This document shows positions 62,885 through 64,000 of a stretch of DNA of 64,000 nucleotides, piece by piece. The translations under genes were made by a program, and so were the position numbers. The stretch covers positions 1,426,001-1,490,000 of the forward strand of contig CP075369.1 of NCBI GenBank assembly GCA_019454205.1, in the 5' to 3' direction. Numbering within the stretch: the first letter of the stretch is position 1; every line of letters starts with the position of its first letter. The notes below the pieces were generated by a model that ran no database searches, was not told the origin of the DNA, and saw nothing but the letters and a program-made list of their open reading frames with translations. The DNA is from Xanthobacteraceae bacterium. GTDB lineage: Bacteria > Pseudomonadota > Alphaproteobacteria > Rhizobiales > Xanthobacteraceae.

Positions 62885-64000
62885 TCACTCGTACCGCAAC
62901 GCTTCGACGGGATCGAGCCGCGCCGCACGCCAAGCCGGATAGATCGTCGCGATGAAGGAAAGCGTCAGCGCCATGCCGATCACTATCGCGGTCTCGGTAT
63001 TGTCGATCCGCGCCGGCAAGCGGCTGAGGTAATAGATTTTGGCGGAGAACACCTCCTGCCCGATCACCCATGACACGAACTGCCGGATTTCCTCGATGTA
63101 GTAGCAAAACACCACGCCGACGATAAAGCCGACCAGCGTGCCGACGATACCGATGGCCGAGCCGGTGATGAGGAAAATCCGCATCACCGAATATTTGCTG
63201 GCGCCCATCGTGCGCAGGATCGCAATGTCGTGGCCCTTGTCCTTCACAAGCATGATCAGGCCGGAGATGATGTTTAGCGCCGCCACCAGCACAATGAGGG
63301 TGAGGATCACGAACATCACCCAGCGCTCGGTCTGGAGCGCGGTGAAGAATTGCGAATAACGCTGCCGCCAGTCGACGATGTAGATTTCGCGGCCCGCGTT
63401 CTTGTTAACCAGCTCGCGGTAGAGCGCGATGCGGTCCGCGTTCTCGGTGTAAACCTCGATCGCGCTCACGTCGTTGTTGCGGTTGAAATACGCCTGCGCT
63501 TCGGCGAGCGGCATGAACACGAACGCGCTGTCGTATTCGGACATGCCGATCTCGAACACCGCCGCGACCTTGTAGGTCTTCGTGCGCGGCGTCACGCCGA
63601 ACGGCGTCACCGCGCCGCGTGGCGAGATGAGCGTAATGTTGTCGCCCGCGCGTACCACGAGACTGTCCGCAAGCCTGCGCCCGATGATGACGCCTTGTCC
63701 GCCGTCGAATCCTTCGAGCGTGCCTGCGCGGATATTCGGACCGATGGCGGGAAGTTTCTTGATGTCTTCCTCGCGCATGCCGCGCACCAGCACGCCGCCG
63801 GAGAAATTGGGCGAGGACGCCAGCGCCTGCCCCTCAACCAGCGGGATGGCGTGGGTGATGCCCTTGATCTTGTTGAGGCGCTCGGCGACCTGCGCATAAT
63901 CGGTCAGCGGCGTACCGATGGGCTGTACCAGCATGTGGCCGTTGAGGCCGAGAATCTTATTCAGCAGTTCGAATCGAAATCCGTTCATCACCGCCATGAC
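62885..64000 (-). CDS. Lipoprotein-releasing ABC transporter permease LolC/E (5' end outside window)
   Basis: Permease of the Lol system. The frame stays open to the window edge, so the true start and first membrane helix are missing. The visible part begins within VMAVMNGFRFELLNKILGLN, the usual end of the first helix and periplasmic start in LolC/E. A large periplasmic domain follows (to about 62 percent of the visible part), then the three C-terminal FtsX helices with DKGHDIAILRTMGASKYSVM. Alphaproteobacteria often have a single LolC/E-type permease acting as a homodimer with LolD, so LolC and LolE cannot be told apart. Confidence 0.93.
   Translation of the reverse strand, partial: VMAVMNGFRFELLNKILGLNGHMLVQPIGTPLTDYAQVAERLNKIKGITHAIPLVEGQALASSPNFSGGVLVRGMREEDIKKLPAIGPNIRAGTLEGFDGGQGVIIGRRLADSLVVRAGDNITLISPRGAVTPFGVTPRTKTYKVAAVFEIGMSEYDSAFVFMPLAEAQAYFNRNNDVSAIEVYTENADRIALYRELVNKNAGREIYIVDWRQRYSQFFTALQTERWVMFVILTLIVLVAALNIISGLIMLVKDKGHDIAILRTMGASKYSVMRIFLITGSAIGIVGTLVGFIVGVVFCYYIEEIRQFVSWVIGQEVFSAKIYYLSRLPARIDNTETAIVIGMALTLSFIATIYPAWRAARLDPVEALRYE

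Overview
The window is a GC-rich chromosomal segment from an alphaproteobacterium, most likely order Hyphomicrobiales (Rhizobiales), of the Xanthobacteraceae/Bradyrhizobiaceae kind. The evidence is a fused IspDF, a pyruvate dehydrogenase E1 beta with its own lipoyl domain, LpxI instead of LpxH, a dusB-ntrB junction, the order trpEGDC-moaC-moeA-lexA, and a GAAC-N7-GAAC box in front of lexA. Almost everything is core metabolism. No rRNA, tRNA, CRISPR array, insertion sequence or prophage was recognised.

Layout. 1-3033: ntrB (cut by the left edge) and dusB on the minus strand, then ispDF and the cinA-type amidase on the plus strand. 3030-18858: a mainly minus-strand block with an MFS/spermidine-synthase-like fusion, a RatA/COQ10-like protein, lipA, a small GlsB-like protein, lpdA, the pdhA-(membrane protein)-pdhB-pdhC operon, ftsB and eno. 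A plus-strand TAXI-type TRAP transporter (8701-11827) splits lpdA from pdhABC. 18910-27144: a small membrane protein, queF, a DUF1835 protein, an MFS transporter, kdsA, a VOC protein, a nuclease-like small protein, pyrG, secG and tpiA. 27298-34940: a plus-strand run of a PpiD-like chaperone, trpE, trpG, trpD, trpC, moaC and moeA. 35083-36367: an AT-richer minus-strand islet of two genes without recognised function. 36555-42569: lexA, comEC (minus), gltX and gltA. 42603-64000: a long minus-strand envelope and translation block. In transcription order it is lolC/E, lolD, dnaE, rpsB, tsf, pyrH, frr, uppS, cdsA, dxr, rseP, bamA, lpxD, fabZ, lpxA, lpxI, lpxB, then a FabH-type ketoacyl synthase next to gltA.

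How the genes work together. LipA, LpdA and PdhABC make and run the lipoyl-dependent complex that feeds acetyl-CoA to GltA. Eno and TpiA supply glycolytic flux towards it. IspDF and Dxr make isoprenoid precursors, and UppS and CdsA build the undecaprenyl and phospholipid carriers. KdsA, LpxD, FabZ, LpxA, LpxI and LpxB make Kdo and lipid A; BamA, LolD and LolC/E assemble the outer membrane. PyrG and PyrH supply pyrimidine nucleotides. TrpEGDC makes tryptophan precursors and MoaC/MoeA make molybdenum cofactor.

No clearly new defence or mobile system was found. The items most worth a second look are the AT-rich islet before lexA, a stand-alone protein with PD-(D/E)XK-like residues beside pyrG, an extra membrane protein inside the pdh operon, a FabH that reads like the Bacteroidota type, a perfect terminator between the two TRAP genes, a tandem 15-bp repeat in front of trpG, and a structured rpsB leader.
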